Position numbers and translations under genes: made by a program. DNA of 34,944 nucleotides, taken from the NCBI RefSeq assembly GCF_002412335.2, contig NZ_NXIB02000045.1:1-34944 (forward strand), given 5' to 3'. This document shows, piece after piece, positions 24,477 to 31,793 of the stretch. Position 1 is the stretch's first letter. Each line of letters opens with the position of its first letter. This DNA comes from Tychonema bourrellyi FEM_GT703 (GTDB taxonomy: Bacteria; Cyanobacteriota; Cyanobacteriia; Cyanobacteriales; Microcoleaceae). Under the pieces are notes generated by a model. It was not told where the DNA came from, did no database searches, and was given only the letters and a program-made list of their open reading frames with translations.

Positions 24477-24492
24477 TGTAGTAGTCTACAAT
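24477..24492 (+). promoter_or_regulatory. Palindrome TGTAGTAGTCTACA overlapping an apcF -10 box
   Basis: TGTA and TACA half sites (24477-24480 and 24487-24490) are separated by 6 nt. NtcA sites have the same halves but an 8-nt spacer, so this is not a canonical NtcA site. TACAAT at 24487-24492 could be the -10 box of apcF, about 56 nt before its ATG. A regulator binding here would affect apcF first and possibly the divergent glnA. Confidence 0.4.
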
Positions 24493-24547
24493 AGGCGGTC
24501 TATCTCAGATAGCAAAGTATTGATAAAGATTTTTTGGAGAGAAACTT

Positions 24548-25057
24548 ATGCGCGATGCAGTGACGAGTCTGATTGAAAATTATGATGTTGCTGGTAGGTA
24601 TTTAGACCGAGATGGTATCGATCGGTTGAAATCTTATTTTGCAACAGGCACGGCACGGGTACAAGCCGCAGCAGCGATTAATAGCAATGCTGCGACAATT
24701 GTCAAGCAAGCTGGTATTCAGCTATTTGCCGATCAGCCGGAACTGATCCGCCCTGGTGGAAATGCCTACACGACTCGTCGTTACGCGGCTTGTCTGCGGG
24801 ATATGGACTACTACTTGCGCTATGCTACTTACGCTATTGTGGCTGGAAGTACCGATGTGCTTGATGAGCGGGTGCTGCAAGGTTTGCGGGAAACTTACAA
24901 TTCTCTCGGTGTACCCATTGGCCCGACTGTTTTGGGGATTAGCATTATGAAGGAGATGGTGAAGGCTCAAGTGGAAGCTGCTGGCTTGTCTGTCGGGGCT
25001 TTTCTGGAACAGCCTTTTGATTACATGATTCGTGAATTGAGCGAAACAGATATCTAA
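24548..25057 (+). CDS. apcF: Allophycocyanin beta-18 subunit (phycobilisome core)
   Basis: This 169-residue biliprotein replaces one beta subunit in the basal core cylinders of the phycobilisome and helps bind the membrane linker ApcE. Homology with the phycobiliprotein beta chain is clear: MRDAVTSLIENYDVAGRYLD, NAYTTRRYAACLRDMDYYLR with the chromophore-binding Cys, YAIVAGSTDVLDERVLQGLR and ETYNSLGVPIGPT. The start and length fit ApcF rather than ApcB, which is about 161 residues and begins MQDAIT. GGAGAG lies before the ATG. A strong terminator follows at 25091. It stands alone, as apcF usually does. Confidence 0.93.
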   Translation: MRDAVTSLIENYDVAGRYLDRDGIDRLKSYFATGTARVQAAAAINSNAATIVKQAGIQLFADQPELIRPGGNAYTTRRYAACLRDMDYYLRYATYAIVAGSTDVLDERVLQGLRETYNSLGVPIGPTVLGISIMKEMVKAQVEAAGLSVGAFLEQPFDYMIRELSETDI

Positions 25058-25090
25058 CTCTGTTTGGTTAATCTAAGTAGAAGTTGGATC

Positions 25091-25132
25091 GATCGCTTTT
25101 TATTACATCACAATATAAAAGCGATCTTTTTT
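25091..25132 (+). terminator. Rho-independent terminator of apcF
   Basis: GATCGCTTTT (25091-25100) and AAAAGCGATC (25117-25126) form a 10-bp perfect stem with a 16-nt loop, followed by six T. It lies 34 nt after the apcF stop and could also serve the convergent small gene. Confidence 0.9.
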
Positions 25133-25138
25133 CATGGG

Positions 25139-25336
25139 CTAAAAATCGCCGATACGTCTCCAGACGAGACATTTGTCAAGGGGAATTTTAGTTTGGCCGC
25201 GATCGATTTGTTCGACGGTTGTGGCTTCTACTTCCCCATTGGGGTGGACAATGTGAACAATCTTGCCACTTACGAATGCCAGGGGATTTTCTTGACAATT
25301 ATCCGTGTTTCTGATAGGAAAATTAAAATTTTTCAT
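25139..25336 (-). CDS. Possible small conserved protein (65 residues)
   Basis: The minus-strand reading reads like a real small protein: PLAFVSGKIVHIVHPNGEVE, then TTVEQIDRGQTKIPLDKCL and WRRIGDF. It has balanced composition, a strand-rich middle and a basic C-terminus. It ends 7 nt from the apcF terminator, a sensible convergent position. The plus strand is also open here, but its product looks like a mirror of this gene and runs through the terminator. No good ribosome site is seen and no family is recognised. Confidence 0.45.
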   Translation of the reverse strand: MKNFNFPIRNTDNCQENPLAFVSGKIVHIVHPNGEVEATTVEQIDRGQTKIPLDKCLVWRRIGDF

Positions 25337-25553
25337 GGTTGAGCGTTATACCTCGAATCGGTAATCCAAAATTAAAAAAAATCCAAAATCCAAAATTGTT
25401 TGAACTCTAGCTACTATCATGTGTTCGTCTCAGAATTTTTAGTGTGATGATACGAATATCTTTTTGTGATCAAACTGAAAAATTCAAGTGACAAAAGTCA
25501 CATAAATGCTAATCTGGTACTTTCGTTAACCTTATTTATAAAAATTAATAGTT

Positions 25554-26711
25554 TTGGCTAAACAACGACTAGACACTTTATTGGTCAACCTAGATTTGTG
25601 CACTTCCAGACAACAAGCTCAAGCTTTGATTCGGACTGGAAAAGTTACAGTCAACCAACAGGTAGTTGACAAACCGGGTACTGAAATTGATATGGCGGCA
25701 AACATTCACATTAAAGAGCGATCGCGCTATGTTTCTAGAGGTGGCGAAAAATTGGCCAAAGCACTACAAGTTTTTGCCATTCCCGTTACAGATAGAATTT
25801 GTCTCGACGGTGGCATTTCCACAGGCGGTTTTACAGACTGTCTCTTGCAAGCCGGAGCAGCCAAAGTCTATGGCATAGATGTTGGCTACGGTCAAGCTGA
25901 TTGGGGCTTGAGGAATGATCCGAGGGTAATTTTGAAAGAACGCACCAATTTGCGGTATATGACGGCTGCTGAGCTTTATGGCGACTCACCCCCCCCAACC
26001 CCCCCTTGTCAAGGGGGGGAGCCAGATTCAGCAGCCCCAACCCCCCCTTGTCAAGGGGAGGAGCCAGATTCAGCAGCCCCAACCCCCCCTTGTCAAGGGG
26101 AGGAGCCAGATTCAGCAGCCCCAACCCCCCCTTGTCAAGGGGAGGAGCCAGATTCAGCAGCCCCAACCCCCCCTTGTCAAGGGGAGGAGCCAGATTCAGC
26201 AGCCCCAACCCCCCCTTGTCAAGGGGAGGAGCCAGATTCAGCAGCCCCAGCTCCCAAAGGGGGGGAGCCAGATTCAGCCCAGTCCCCTGCTTTGTCAATA
26301 GGAGTTTATGCAGATTTGGCGGTGGTAGATGTGTCATTTATTTCCCTGGATAAGATTTTACCGGCGCTGTGGGAGTTGTTGGCACCACCGCGAGAAGCTG
26401 TGTTGCTGGTAAAGCCACAGTTTGAGGTTGGGCGCGAGAGAGTCGGCAAAAAAGGCGTGGTGCGAGACTCAGCCACCCAAGCTGATGCGATTTTCCAGGT
26501 GTGGAAAGCTGCGAGAGCTTTGGGATGGGAGGAACGGGGTTTAACGTGGTCGCCTTTACTTGGCCCGGCTGGTAATATCGAGTATCTTTTATGGTTGGGA
26601 GGCGATCGCCAACAGCAGTCAGAACAAAATACTGTGGAAGAGAGTGTGATGAAAGAACGGATCGCAGAAGTCACACAGGCGGCTAAGCGGGAACTGATCG
26701 ATCGATTTTAG
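25554..26711 (+). CDS. tlyA: TlyA family rRNA 2'-O-methyltransferase with repeat-encoded insertion
   Basis: TlyA-type enzymes methylate cytidine 2'-OH in 16S/23S rRNA using SAM. The gene starts with TTG at 25554 (MAKQRLDTLLV); no ATG is available near the domain start. An S4 RNA-binding domain (about 1-60) is followed by an FtsJ-like methyltransferase domain with LDGGISTGGFTDCLLQ (a variant of the usual DVGxSTGGFTD), VYGIDVGYGQ, VVDVSFISLDKILPALW and LLVKPQFEVGR. At 385 residues it is about 115 longer than usual. The excess is about residues 148-240, six to seven copies of the unit PTPPCQGEEPDSAA placed in a surface loop between ELYGD and the YADLAVVDVSF strand. The core motifs are intact, so activity is likely. 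Confidence 0.95.
   Translation: MAKQRLDTLLVNLDLCTSRQQAQALIRTGKVTVNQQVVDKPGTEIDMAANIHIKERSRYVSRGGEKLAKALQVFAIPVTDRICLDGGISTGGFTDCLLQAGAAKVYGIDVGYGQADWGLRNDPRVILKERTNLRYMTAAELYGDSPPPTPPCQGGEPDSAAPTPPCQGEEPDSAAPTPPCQGEEPDSAAPTPPCQGEEPDSAAPTPPCQGEEPDSAAPTPPCQGEEPDSAAPAPKGGEPDSAQSPALSIGVYADLAVVDVSFISLDKILPALWELLAPPREAVLLVKPQFEVGRERVGKKGVVRDSATQADAIFQVWKAARALGWEERGLTWSPLLGPAGNIEYLLWLGGDRQQQSEQNTVEESVMKERIAEVTQAAKRELIDRF
25997..26275. repeat. 42-bp tandem array (about 6.5 units) inside tlyA
   Basis: Units start at 25997, 26039, 26081, 26123, 26165 and 26207; a shortened, diverged unit follows to about 26275. Each has AACCCCCCCTTGTCAAGGGG, the C-run/G-run palindrome, plus AGGAGCCAGATTCAGCAGCC as spacer. 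The period is a multiple of three with no stops in frame. Middle copies are identical, so the expansion is recent. Confidence 0.96.
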
Positions 26712-26756
26712 ATTTTAGATTTGAGATTTTAGATTTTAGATTGGAGAATTTAAAAA
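26709..26756. repeat. TAGATTT heptamer repeats after tlyA
   Basis: Degenerate tandem copies of TTTTAGA/TTTGAGA overlap the tlyA stop codon at its end. They are the complement of the AATCTAA repeats at 3624, 11015 and 11756. Confidence 0.8.
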
Positions 26757-26808
26757 TTGACTTCACTGATAAATTCATTTTCTCACCTTTCACTTAATTA
26801 ATAGTTTC

Positions 26809-27498
26809 ATGCACTCAGCAAAACAAATTGGCTCTATTTTACTTTACTTTCTAGGTGCGATCGGCTATCTAGCTATTGCAGTTGTGATTGTGGGCACTTC
26901 AGTTTTGATCAAGTTCGTAGCCCTAATGTTGGCAGACAAAATATTATATACAATTTTAATTCTGGGCGATTTGTTGAGAGGCATCGAAATTATTGAATTA
27001 TTAAATTTATTAGTATTTGCTTTTATCGGCATGGGATTTGGTCTAGCTACCAGACTTTTAAAGCCTGAATACGGTCGCAAAGTTAGTGCTATTTTGTTGA
27101 CAGCAATCGTTCCCTTGGTGTTTATGAGTACGCCGATTATTAGATATAATTCTTGGCTGGACAAAGTAGAAGAATCGGACAATTTATCTCGTGCTGAAAC
27201 AACCACATTAACTAACTCATTTTTGAAAAAACAGGTAGGAATTCAGGGTTTTCTGGGTTATTACTTCTATACAGGTCAGTTTCCAGTGATTCCCACGAAG
27301 CAATCTGAGATGAAAGACCTTGATAGCTTTGAAAAAAAAATTAATTCCAAATTTGTACAGTTAACAGGTGCGGCTCCAACTATTGTTTCTTGGTCGATGC
27401 TAATTTGTTTTTGGGTGATTAGAATATTTTATTTTTCTATAGCAGTAATTGCGACAATTGCTCATTTTAGGCAAGGTGTTGTTATTGCTAGACGTTAG
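26809..27498 (+). CDS. Hypothetical multi-pass membrane protein
   Basis: This 229-residue protein is not recognised. About five hydrophobic helices are visible: residues 8-30 (ILLYFLGAIGYLAIAVVIVG), 35-55, 63-80 (LLNLLVFAFIGMGFGLATRL), 93-112, and a pair near 195-220 (WSMLICFWVIRIFYFSIAVI). The loop at about 113-190 is polar and charged. It is followed directly by the 43-bp repeat array. The role is unknown. Confidence 0.7.
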   Translation: MHSAKQIGSILLYFLGAIGYLAIAVVIVGTSVLIKFVALMLADKILYTILILGDLLRGIEIIELLNLLVFAFIGMGFGLATRLLKPEYGRKVSAILLTAIVPLVFMSTPIIRYNSWLDKVEESDNLSRAETTTLTNSFLKKQVGIQGFLGYYFYTGQFPVIPTKQSEMKDLDSFEKKINSKFVQLTGAAPTIVSWSMLICFWVIRIFYFSIAVIATIAHFRQGVVIARR

Positions 27499-27501
27499 AA
27501 G

Positions 27502-27716
27502 GTTCGGCAACGGATTCTGTAACGGATTTAACGGATGTAAGGAAGTTCGGCAACGGATTCTGTAACGGATTTAACGGATGTAAGGAAGTTCGGCAACGGA
27601 TTCTGTAACGGATTTAACGGATGTAAGGAAGTTCGGCAACGGATTCTGTAACGGATTTAACGGATGTAAGGAAGTTCGGCAACGGATTCTGTAACGGATT
27701 TAACGGATGTAAGGAA
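27502..27716. repeat. 43-bp x 5 tandem array of the GTTCGGCAACGGATTC family
   Basis: Units start at 27502, 27545, 27588, 27631 and 27674 with an exact 43-bp period and essentially no divergence. Each reads GTTCGGCAACGGATTCTGTA, then ACGGATTTAACGGATGTAAG. Solo copies lie at 11661-11685 and 29181-29217. It sits between the stops of two convergent genes. Confidence 0.97.
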
Positions 27717-27724
27717 GGCAATTT

Positions 27725-29173
27725 TTACTTGGTAAGTTTCAACTCTTGCTTTAAGCGATTAGCTATTGTATCACGTTCTATAGTGCTGACAATTTCTTGA
27801 ATTACCGTATCTTGTCCCAGCGGGCCCCAAGTGCAGCCTTTTTCTAAATAAACTTGGGCGGCGCGACCGACAGCATAAGTTCCATAAGCTGCTAAACTAG
27901 CTTGTGTTACCGCAACTCCTGCAAAAGTAGAAAAGCCGATTTGGGGAGCAGCAATCGCCGCGCTTTTGCCGAATCCCAAGAGAAAACTACTGCCCAATTC
28001 TCCCAAAAGTACGCCGCCAGCACTAGAGAAAATAGTTTGCCACAGTTTCCCTGCTTCGTAACCAGTCATGGGTAAACCGTAAAGTCTGGATAAAGAGCGA
28101 ATTAAGGCTAAATCTGCGACAGTTGCTCCCATGACATCGAGGAAAGCAATGGGATTTAAGCCAACGGCTAAAGCTTTATATTTGGCAAATTGCCAGATTA
28201 AGTCTTCGGCTTCTGTTTGTCGCAATTTGAGAATTTGATGGGCGATATTTGCTTCCGCATCTCTAGCTTCTATTAAAGCATTGAGTGCTAGGAGCGATCG
28301 ACCTTCTCGGTTAAGAATTGTCAAAATTTTCTGTTTGAGCTCGTCTATCTGGGGTGGCGGCGACTCCCACTCGTGGGTAATTCTGCCATCGGGCCATTCA
28401 ACTCTCACCTGCATCGGTGCAGGTTCCGCAGCTACCATAACTATTTCTAAAGATTTGGTATTTTTAGGAGCAGATTTTGCAGTAGATTTAGGCGCAGAAT
28501 TGTCTGGAGATAAATTTTCGCTATCAGATTTATCTGTCGCCGCATCGGCTGCTAATTGTTCGGCATTTCCCAGGGCTTGCAAACTTTTATAAATAGCTTT
28601 TCTGTCTAATTCTGGATAGAGGTCAATTTTATTAAAAACTAAGATTAGTGGTTTTTGAGCTGTTTGCAATTCGCATAGTGCTTGATATTCGGTGCGGGTG
28701 ATATCGCCGGCGACGACAAACAAAATTAAGTCTGCTTGGCGAGTGACTTGTTTTGCCATTTCTCCGCGTACTTCGCCACCAATTTCATCAATTCCGGGTG
28801 TATCAATTAATTCGATTTGTATCCCTCCTGACTCGTCGTTATTCAGGGATAAAGGGACTGCCCAGCGCACGGAACGCGGCCACTGAGTCACGCCGTTGAG
28901 AGGGCCTGTTTGCAGGATTTTTTGACCTAAAAGGGCGTTTAATACGGCTGATTTGCCACGGCTGACTAAACCAAAGGTGGCGATGCGAATGATGTTTTGG
29001 TTGAGTTTTTCTGAGGTGAAAGTTAGGATGTCTAACTGATTTTGTAGGGTTGCTTCTAGTTTTGGATTGGAGTTTTTTTTGCTTTGGCGCAAATGGGCAT
29101 GGCGCGCCAGGGATTGACGCAAGCTGGCGCGGGCAAGGGATAGGCGATTTTCTTGGGTGGATTTGTCAGCCAT
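27725..29173 (-). CDS. GTPase with DUF697-like C-terminal domain
   Basis: This 482-residue TRAFAC-class GTPase has G1 GLVSRGKSAVLNALLG, G3 LIDTPGIDE and G4 VFNKIDL, so nucleotide binding should be intact. The second half (about 300-480) has several hydrophobic segments typical of DUF697, which associates with membranes: YKALAVGLNPIAFLDVMGAT, SSFLLGFGKSAAIAAPQIGF. A Ser/Ala/Lys-rich insertion (about 195-225) lies between the two parts. It is 33 nt downstream of a paralogue on the same strand, so they probably form an operon. That gap and the region up to the start are occupied by a repeat copy, so the ribosome site lies in or next to repeat sequence. The function is unknown, perhaps membrane remodelling or stress. 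Confidence 0.85.
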   Translation of the reverse strand: MADKSTQENRLSLARASLRQSLARHAHLRQSKKNSNPKLEATLQNQLDILTFTSEKLNQNIIRIATFGLVSRGKSAVLNALLGQKILQTGPLNGVTQWPRSVRWAVPLSLNNDESGGIQIELIDTPGIDEIGGEVRGEMAKQVTRQADLILFVVAGDITRTEYQALCELQTAQKPLILVFNKIDLYPELDRKAIYKSLQALGNAEQLAADAATDKSDSENLSPDNSAPKSTAKSAPKNTKSLEIVMVAAEPAPMQVRVEWPDGRITHEWESPPPQIDELKQKILTILNREGRSLLALNALIEARDAEANIAHQILKLRQTEAEDLIWQFAKYKALAVGLNPIAFLDVMGATVADLALIRSLSRLYGLPMTGYEAGKLWQTIFSSAGGVLLGELGSSFLLGFGKSAAIAAPQIGFSTFAGVAVTQASLAAYGTYAVGRAAQVYLEKGCTWGPLGQDTVIQEIVSTIERDTIANRLKQELKLTK

Positions 29174-29206
29174 TGGAGAAGTTCGGCAGCGGATTGTGTA
29201 ACGGAT

Positions 29207-30631
29207 TTAACGGATGGATGTTTGAGGTGAGAGGCTACTCGCAATTTGGTTGATGAAAGTTTGCAAGAAGGAGATTTGTTGGTTTTGCTTAAATACTGCT
29301 TGCAAAGTTTTGGTTAATTGGTCAATATTTAAACCGCCATTGACCGTGTTTTCCAGTTCTCGACTTTGGAAATATTCAATTAAACTCTGTCCAGCTATTC
29401 TGGTAAAATAAGCTGCACTAATTCCTTGCACTGCGCCTCCGGCGACAAAGGTGACTGCATTGGTTTTGAGCAATCCAGTAATAGTTTGAGTTGAGATTTC
29501 TACTAATCCTAATTTGAACATTTGGCTTGCCAAAGTTGCTGCTACTGTCTTAGCTTGGTCTAAGGAGAATTTTTGTTGATAAATAACTCCGAGGTCGATG
29601 ACGAGTTGGGTGCTGATGGCGGTTGTTGCTAATAAGTCTAGGGCGGGAACGGGATTGGCAAAAACTGCGGCTGCTGCGATATATTGATATTGTTCGATGA
29701 TGGGCATTGCCCGATCGCGCCGAACCGCATTCAACAAAATTTTCGCCTCAGATTTGACAGTCTGGGCCGATCGCACTGTATTCGCCCACACCAATTGTGG
29801 TCTTTCTGCTGTTAAGATTTGAGTCAATTTTGCTGTCAACGGTTGGAGTTGCGAAACTTGAGTCTCCATCCGTTCTGTTAAAGTGCCGTCTGCTTGGTGC
29901 TGTCGGACTTTAATTGAATTGGGCGAAGCTGCGATCGCAATTATATCTTCTGTCCCCAGTATTCCGTCCATTCTTGTCTGCAAAGAGTCCAAAATTTGCG
30001 ACTGCTGTGCTGGCAAATATTGGTCTTGTTTGTTCCAAACTAGCAGAAAACGTTGACCTGTCGAGGCTAGCTGAGATAATGTTTGAAATTCGGAATCTGT
30101 GATATCGCCCGCTGTCACAAACAGCACTAAGTCATCGCTGATTTTGACATCGCTATTCGTGGTAGTAAATAGCGGGGCTGTTTCTTGGAAAGTCAACTTG
30201 TGCGACTGTTGAGATATCCAATCAGAATTTAATACTTGAATTAAGGCACTTTTACCTACAGATTTGCCGCCTGTGACGCTAATCCGTAAATCTGGTCGGT
30301 CTAATTCAGCAGTTAGTCGATCGAGCTGTGCTTTTAGATGAGCAGGAGCTATAGAGTTTTGAGCTTCTGAGGCTAGCAAATTAATTGCTGCTTCCGAAGA
30401 GGCGATCGCCTTTAAAGCTGTTTCTCGACTTGCCAGGGCTTCTGGGAGTGGGATTTCGACTTTGGGTGATTGTCGCTGCCACCACCAATATCCTGCACCC
30501 GCAGCCACCAATCCGATGAGTCCTGTTTCGCCCATCTCTGAAGCCGAGTGCTGTAGACTTTCCAACAGCCACAGTGCTGCTGAAAGTCCTATTCCACCAA
30601 TTAAAATCGGTCGCCGCAAGTTAAGTGTCAT
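29207..30631 (-). CDS. GTPase-like paralogue with degenerate G domain and DUF697-like region
   Basis: The ATG at 30631 (MTLNLRRPILIGG) is chosen because AGGAAA precedes it; a codon 30 nt upstream would add MGKNTHRKGK. The 474-residue product starts with a hydrophobic helix pair (about residues 8-50). The G domain has G1 VTGGKSVGKSALI and G4 LLVWNKQD. The G3 DxxG motif is lost: the expected site reads APLFTTTNSDVKISDDL. It should bind but may not hydrolyse GTP normally. The C-terminal half resembles its downstream neighbour (ALDLLATTAISTQLVIDLGV). The last codons and stop come from the 43-bp repeat family. It is probably a regulatory partner of the intact GTPase. Confidence 0.8.
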   Translation of the reverse strand: MTLNLRRPILIGGIGLSAALWLLESLQHSASEMGETGLIGLVAAGAGYWWWQRQSPKVEIPLPEALASRETALKAIASSEAAINLLASEAQNSIAPAHLKAQLDRLTAELDRPDLRISVTGGKSVGKSALIQVLNSDWISQQSHKLTFQETAPLFTTTNSDVKISDDLVLFVTAGDITDSEFQTLSQLASTGQRFLLVWNKQDQYLPAQQSQILDSLQTRMDGILGTEDIIAIAASPNSIKVRQHQADGTLTERMETQVSQLQPLTAKLTQILTAERPQLVWANTVRSAQTVKSEAKILLNAVRRDRAMPIIEQYQYIAAAAVFANPVPALDLLATTAISTQLVIDLGVIYQQKFSLDQAKTVAATLASQMFKLGLVEISTQTITGLLKTNAVTFVAGGAVQGISAAYFTRIAGQSLIEYFQSRELENTVNGGLNIDQLTKTLQAVFKQNQQISFLQTFINQIASSLSPQTSIR

Positions 30632-30767
30632 TTTTCCTTTCCTGTGGGTATTTTTGCCCACCTTAGTCTTACCGGGATTGGCATCGTTCCCTATATTCCA
30701 TCGTACCTCTACAGCATCAAAACTGACAGGTGGCGATCGAGCTTTTCGGAAGTTTTCGGCAAAAATC

Positions 30768-31010
30768 TTACTTGGGATTGAGACGCTTAGAAACTTGGTT
30801 AATTATCCCACTCAGGATAGCGCCACCCATGAGAATTCCCAGGGCGGGATTAAATACAGGCTGCCACAGACTGTACCACAAATCGAAACCGAGATTCACG
30901 CCAGTCGATCGACCTAATACTGCGATCGCAAACCATGCAAAACTAGCAAAGACGAAAAATACGTCAGCTACTAAAAATATATTGAGCCAGTCAATAAATT
31001 TATCTTTCAT
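30768..31010 (-). CDS. Small two-helix membrane protein
   Basis: This 80-residue protein has two hydrophobic segments (about 8-32: LNIFLVADVFFVFASFAWFA, and 50-72: PVFNPALGILMGGAILSGII) and a basic tail KRLNPK. It has the appearance of a conserved cyanobacterial small membrane protein; no family is named. It lies upstream of the GTPase pair on the same strand, 136 nt away, so co-transcription is possible. Confidence 0.65.
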   Translation of the reverse strand: MKDKFIDWLNIFLVADVFFVFASFAWFAIAVLGRSTGVNLGFDLWYSLWQPVFNPALGILMGGAILSGIINQVSKRLNPK

Positions 31011-31092
31011 TATGTTAGTGTTTCTTTTGGGTGTATGTGTGTCAAGTTAAAGATAAAATATCATTCAATTGTCGCACAAAGGCTATCAAAAT

Positions 31093-31599
31093 ATGGTTCG
31101 CTACACACTTCCTCAAAGCCCCGAAACTATTTTAACTGTTAAAGGGAAAGATTCAGCAAAAGCTCGCGAAGAAGCGATGGATCAGCTTATGCAGCTTATC
31201 GACTCTGACAAGCTATCGACAGAGCTCCCAGAAGGATTTGGGCCAAAGCAGTTTGTGGAAGTTAAAGACCTCGAAGATGGTACATCTGAAACCGAGGACG
31301 CGATTACTGAAGCAATACAGATTTTGAGCAATTTGGCAAGCCTGAAATTGAAGGTAATGGAATCCCGCGAAGAAGCACTGAAAATCCGCGCTGCGATCGA
31401 TATTTTGTTTACTGATGAACCTGTGACTGCTGAGGAAATTAGCAGTCTCAAAGATGGTTTCAAGGTGCTGAAAAACTTCGCTCAAGCTAATGTCCGGTAT
31501 CGGGAAGCTAGGGGTAAAGCTGAGTCAGCCCGTGCTATTCTTGATGAGGCTTTGCAATCTCCTGAATCTGAAAATAAAGCGCAGAAATCGGCGAAATAA
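31093..31599 (+). CDS. Hypothetical helical protein
   Basis: The ATG at 31093 (MVRYTLPQSPETILTVKG) is preferred over a TTG 24 nt upstream. The 168-residue protein is rich in charged residues and mostly helical: DSAKAREEAMDQLMQLID at the start, ITEAIQILSNLASLKLKVM in the middle, FAQANVRYREARGKAESARA near the end. It could form a coiled coil. No motif or family is recognised. It is divergent from the small membrane protein gene. Confidence 0.68.
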   Translation: MVRYTLPQSPETILTVKGKDSAKAREEAMDQLMQLIDSDKLSTELPEGFGPKQFVEVKDLEDGTSETEDAITEAIQILSNLASLKLKVMESREEALKIRAAIDILFTDEPVTAEEISSLKDGFKVLKNFAQANVRYREARGKAESARAILDEALQSPESENKAQKSAK

Positions 31600-31609
31600 G
31601 GACTTTTTG

Positions 31610-31780
31610 CAACAGGCAAGATGCCTGTTCCACAATTACTCAATTCTCTTGTGGGGTGGGCATCTTGCCCGCTCTTTGCAACAGGCAAGATGCCTGTTCC
31701 ACAATTAATTAATCCTGTGGTGGGGTGGGCATCTTGCCCCTCTTTGCAACAGGCAAGATGCCTGTTCCACAATTAATCAA
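31610..31780. repeat. 68/69-bp x 3 array of the GGAACAGGCATCTTGCC family
   Basis: Copies start at 31610, 31679 and 31747. Each has CAACAGGCAAGATGCCTGTT and CCACAATTA, then GTGGGGTGGGCATCTTGCCC. It is the same core as at 10796-10975 but with a different spacer. It lies between the convergent stops of the helical protein gene and ygfZ. Confidence 0.92.
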
Positions 31781-31793
31781 TGCTTTGACATCA

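Noticed and set aside
24477-24490. Canonical NtcA site
   Set aside because: The spacer is 6 nt, not 8; kept only as an NtcA-like palindrome of low confidence.
25064-25342. Plus-strand 92-codon frame after apcF
   Set aside because: It runs through the strong apcF terminator at 25091-25132 and its product looks random; the minus-strand 65-codon frame is the better choice.
25831-26353. Open frames over the tlyA array on both strands
   Set aside because: Same cause: a 42-bp stop-free repeat. Only the TlyA frame continues into conserved sequence.
27502-27716. 43-bp array as a CRISPR
   Set aside because: There are no unique spacers; the whole 43-bp unit repeats exactly. The same holds for the arrays at 10796, 31610 and 32931.
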